Source of the DNA: Tabrizicola aquatica
GTDB lineage: Bacteria > Pseudomonadota > Alphaproteobacteria > Rhodobacterales > Rhodobacteraceae
Direction: 5' to 3'
Length of the DNA stretch: 64,000 nucleotides
NCBI RefSeq assembly: GCF_002900975.1
Contig: NZ_PJON01000001.1
Location: forward strand, 744,001-808,000
Below are positions 61,547 to 64,000 of the stretch, piece after piece (the first letter of the stretch is position 1; each line of letters starts with the position of its first letter). Under the pieces are notes generated by a model. The model saw only the letters and a list, made by a program, of their open reading frames with translations. It made no database searches and was not told where the DNA came from. Position numbers and translations under genes: made by a program.

Positions 61547-64000
61547 TTACTCTGCCGCGATGCGCCGTGGTTTCAACAGGTCCTTGAGGTAGCGGCCCGT
61601 GTGGCTGGCCTCGACCTTGACGATATCCTCGGGCGTGCCGGTGGCCACGATCAGCCCACCCCCATCGCCACCCTCGGGGCCGATGTCGATGACCCAGTCC
61701 GCAGTCTTGACCACGTCCAGATTGTGTTCGATCACCACGACGGTATTTCCCTGTTCCACAAGGGAATGAAGCACTTCCAGCAGTTTCCTCACGTCCTCGA
61801 AGTGCAGGCCGGTGGTGGGTTCGTCCAGGATATACAGCGTCCGCCCGGTGGCCCGGCGGCTGAGTTCCTTTGACAGTTTCACCCGCTGCGCTTCGCCGCC
61901 TGACAGGGTCGTCGCTTGCTGGCCGACCTTGATGTAGCCCAGACCCACTTCGCACAAGGCATCCATCTTTTCCCGGATCGACGGGACCGCCTGGAAGAAT
62001 TCGCGGGCGTCTTCGGTGGTCATGTCAAGAACGTCGGCTATGCTCTTGTTCTTGAATTTTATTTCCAAGGTCTCGCGGTTGTAGCGCTGGCCCTTGCAGG
62101 TCTCGCAAGTCACATAGACATCGGGCAGGAAGTTCATCTCGATCTTCAACACGCCGTCGCCCTGACAGGCCTCGCACCGGCCGCCCTTGACGTTGAAGCT
62201 GAACCGCCCCGGCCCGTAGCCGCGGGCTTTCGACTCGGGCAGGCCCGCAAACCAATCGCGGATCGGCGTGAAGGCCCCGGTGTAAGTGGCTGGATTTGAA
62301 CGCGGAGTCCGGCCGATGGGCCGCTGGTCGATGTCGATGACCTTGTCCAGATGTTCAAACCCCTTGATCGTCTCGCAGGGGGCTGGCGTTTCATGCGCGC
62401 CGTTCAGGCGCATCGCGGCGGTCTTGAACAGGGTCTCGATGGTCAACGAGGACTTGCCGCCGCCTGACACGCCGGTCACGCAGACGAACTTGCCCAGCGG
62501 AAACTCGGCCGTGACGTTCTTCAGGTTGTTGCCCGTGGCGCCCACCACGGTCAGCGTCTTGCCGTTGCCCTTGCGGCGGGTCTTGGGCACGGCGATTTCG
62601 CGGGTGCCCGAAAGATACTGCCCGGTCAGGCTGGCCGGATCGGCGGCCACCTGGGCGGGCGTCCCATGGCTGACCACGGTCCCGCCATGCACGCCGGCCC
62701 CTGGCCCCATGTCAAAGACATAGTCGGCCTCGCGGATCGCGTCCTCGTCATGCTCGACCACCAGCACCGTATTCCCCGCATCGCGCAGGTTCTTCAGCGT
62801 GGTCAGAAGCCGGTCATTGTCGCGCTGGTGGAGGCCGATACTCGGCTCATCCAGCACATACAGCACCCCGGTCAGGCCCGAACCGATCTGGCTGGCAAGT
62901 CGAATCCGCTGCGACTCCCCGCCCGACAAGGTACCTGCGGCGCGGCTCATCGTCAGGTAGTTCAGGCCGACATTCACAAGGAATCCAAGGCGTTCGCGGA
63001 TTTCCTTAAGGATGGCCCGGGCGATTTCGTTCTGCTGTTTGGTCAGCGTCGCGGCCACGCCTTCGATCCAGGCAAAGCTTTCGGTGATCGACATCTGCAC
63101 CACCTGCCCGATGTGCAGGCCCGCGATCTTGACCGCCAGCGCCTCGGGCTTCAGCCGGTAGCCGCCGCAGGCCCCGCAGGCGCGGTTCGACTGATACCGC
63201 TCCATCTCCTCGCGGCTCCAGGCGCTGTCGGTCTCGCGGTAGCGGCGTTCCATGTTGGGGATGATCCCTTCATAGACGCGCTTCACCTGATAGACCCGCC
63301 CGCCTTCGTCATAGCGGAAGTCGATCTCCTCGCCCTTGGACCCGCGCAGGAACAGCTCCTTCACCGTGTCGGGCAGGTCCTTCCACTTGGCCTTCAGGTT
63401 GAAGCCGTAGTGTTTCGAGAGCGCCTCCATCGTCTGGGTCAGGTAGGGCGACTTCGACTTGGCCCAGGGCGCGATGGCGCCTTGCATCAGGGTCAGGTTC
63501 TGGTCCGGGACGACCAGGCGTTCGTCGAAGAACAACTCCATCCCAAGGCCATCGCAGACCGGGCAGGCCCCGAAGGGGGCGTTGAAGCTGAACAGGCGCG
63601 GCTCGATCTCGGCAATGGTGAAACCGCTGACCGGGCAGGCGAATTTCTCGGAATAGGTGATGCGGGTGGCGTCCTCGCCTTCCTTGACGTCGGCGAGTTC
63701 GATGACCGCGATCCCGTCGGCCAGGTTCAGCGCGGTGCGGAAACTGTCGGCGAGGCGGGTCTCGATCCCCTCTTTCACCACGATCCGATCAACCACCACG
63801 TCGATGTTGTGGCGGAACTTCTTGTCCAGGGTCGGCGGCTCCTCCAACTCGTAGAAGGCACCGTTGACCTTGACGCGCTGGAAGCCCTGCTTCCGAAGCT
63901 CCAGAAATTCCTTCCTATATTCGCCTTTCCGGTCCCGGATGATCGGGGCGAGGAGATAGGCCCGCGTCCCCTCTTCCATCGCCATCACCGCATCGACCAT
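61547..64000 (-). CDS. uvrA: excinuclease ABC subunit A, N-terminus missing
   Basis: The last 817 residues of UvrA, the DNA-damage-recognition ATPase of nucleotide excision repair; the first roughly 130-140 residues, including the first Walker A, lie beyond 64000. Visible: the first zinc module ([18 protein letters not shown]), a signature [11 protein letters not shown], Walker [14 protein letters not shown], the second Walker [17 protein letters not shown], a second zinc module ([14 protein letters not shown]), the second signature [11 protein letters not shown] and [15 protein letters not shown]. All parts are intact. Confidence 0.97.
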   Translation of the reverse strand: MVDAVMAMEEGTRAYLLAPIIRDRKGEYRKEFLELRKQGFQRVKVNGAFYELEEPPTLDKKFRHNIDVVVDRIVVKEGIETRLADSFRTALNLADGIAVIELADVKEGEDATRITYSEKFACPVSGFTIAEIEPRLFSFNAPFGACPVCDGLGMELFFDERLVVPDQNLTLMQGAIAPWAKSKSPYLTQTMEALSKHYGFNLKAKWKDLPDTVKELFLRGSKGEEIDFRYDEGGRVYQVKRVYEGIIPNMERRYRETDSAWSREEMERYQSNRACGACGGYRLKPEALAVKIAGLHIGQVVQMSITESFAWIEGVAATLTKQQNEIARAILKEIRERLGFLVNVGLNYLTMSRAAGTLSGGESQRIRLASQIGSGLTGVLYVLDEPSIGLHQRDNDRLLTTLKNLRDAGNTVLVVEHDEDAIREADYVFDMGPGAGVHGGTVVSHGTPAQVAADPASLTGQYLSGTREIAVPKTRRKGNGKTLTVVGATGNNLKNVTAEFPLGKFVCVTGVSGGGKSSLTIETLFKTAAMRLNGAHETPAPCETIKGFEHLDKVIDIDQRPIGRTPRSNPATYTGAFTPIRDWFAGLPESKARGYGPGRFSFNVKGGRCEACQGDGVLKIEMNFLPDVYVTCETCKGQRYNRETLEIKFKNKSIADVLDMTTEDAREFFQAVPSIREKMDALCEVGLGYIKVGQQATTLSGGEAQRVKLSKELSRRATGRTLYILDEPTTGLHFEDVRKLLEVLHSLVEQGNTVVVIEHNLDVVKTADWVIDIGPEGGDGGGLIVATGTPEDIVKVEASHTGRYLKDLLKPRRIAAE

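Overview
This window looks like a core chromosomal segment of a high-GC alphaproteobacterium of the order Rhodobacterales (Rhodobacter/Gemmobacter/Tabrizicola-like). The reasons are the codon use, the divergent aglR-bgl-glk / aglEFGAK sugar cluster, the purL-bolA-grxD order, tktA close to two gap genes, and small Rhodobacterales-type secreted proteins. I see no insertion sequence, prophage, integrase, rRNA operon or CRISPR array. About 76 protein genes and one tRNA can be supported. Two genes run off the ends: rsmB on the left and uvrA on the right.

Layout. 1-7.6 kb: rsmB, an orphan zeta-toxin-like kinase, guaB (IMP dehydrogenase), a class I glutamine amidotransferase, a SLAC1/TDT permease, a phytanoyl-CoA-type dioxygenase and an acyltransferase. 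7.6-18 kb: an alpha-glucoside/glucose utilisation island. aglE-F-G-A-K (binding protein, two permeases, alpha-glucosidase, ATPase) runs leftward; aglR (LacI), a GH1 beta-glucosidase and glucokinase run rightward; LacI-type operators lie between. 18-29 kb: a TPM-domain protein, a PLP decarboxylase, a lipoprotein, cysS with a possible Cys-Cys leader peptide, citramalate synthase, an MFS transporter, alkA, an esterase and an outer-membrane barrel. 29-39 kb: an ABC-F ATPase, a RACo-like 2Fe-2S/ASKHA protein, an ECF sigma/anti-sigma/fasciclin cluster, tRNA-Gly(CCC) and the divergent epmA/efp pair. 39-49 kb: a formate/nitrite-type channel, murI, a LysR regulator, purL, bolA, grxD and zapA. 49-58 kb: transketolase, an HPP-CBS protein, two GAPDH genes and coaD. 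58-64 kb: a LysR regulator divergent from mmsA, two small secreted proteins and uvrA.

How the genes fit together. The agl island imports and hydrolyses glucosides and phosphorylates the glucose. The tkt/gap block carries it through central metabolism. Both gap genes have CceR/GntR-like operators, and the first GAPDH has substitutions pointing to NADP(H) use. cimA and mmsA serve branched-chain amino acid synthesis and breakdown.

Most unusual content. No conspicuous defence or mobile system is present. The most notable structure is intergenic: several families of short dispersed elements. The best is a three-part element found three times at unrelated loci: YTAAC, exactly 41 bp containing a central inverted repeat of variable sequence, then the 15-bp palindrome TGTCCA-N3-TGGACA. 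Also notable are a 14-codon leader ORF with tandem Cys codons before cysS, and two genes (aglF, cysS) with internal low-GC patches. In aglF the patch lies inside an extra membrane segment.
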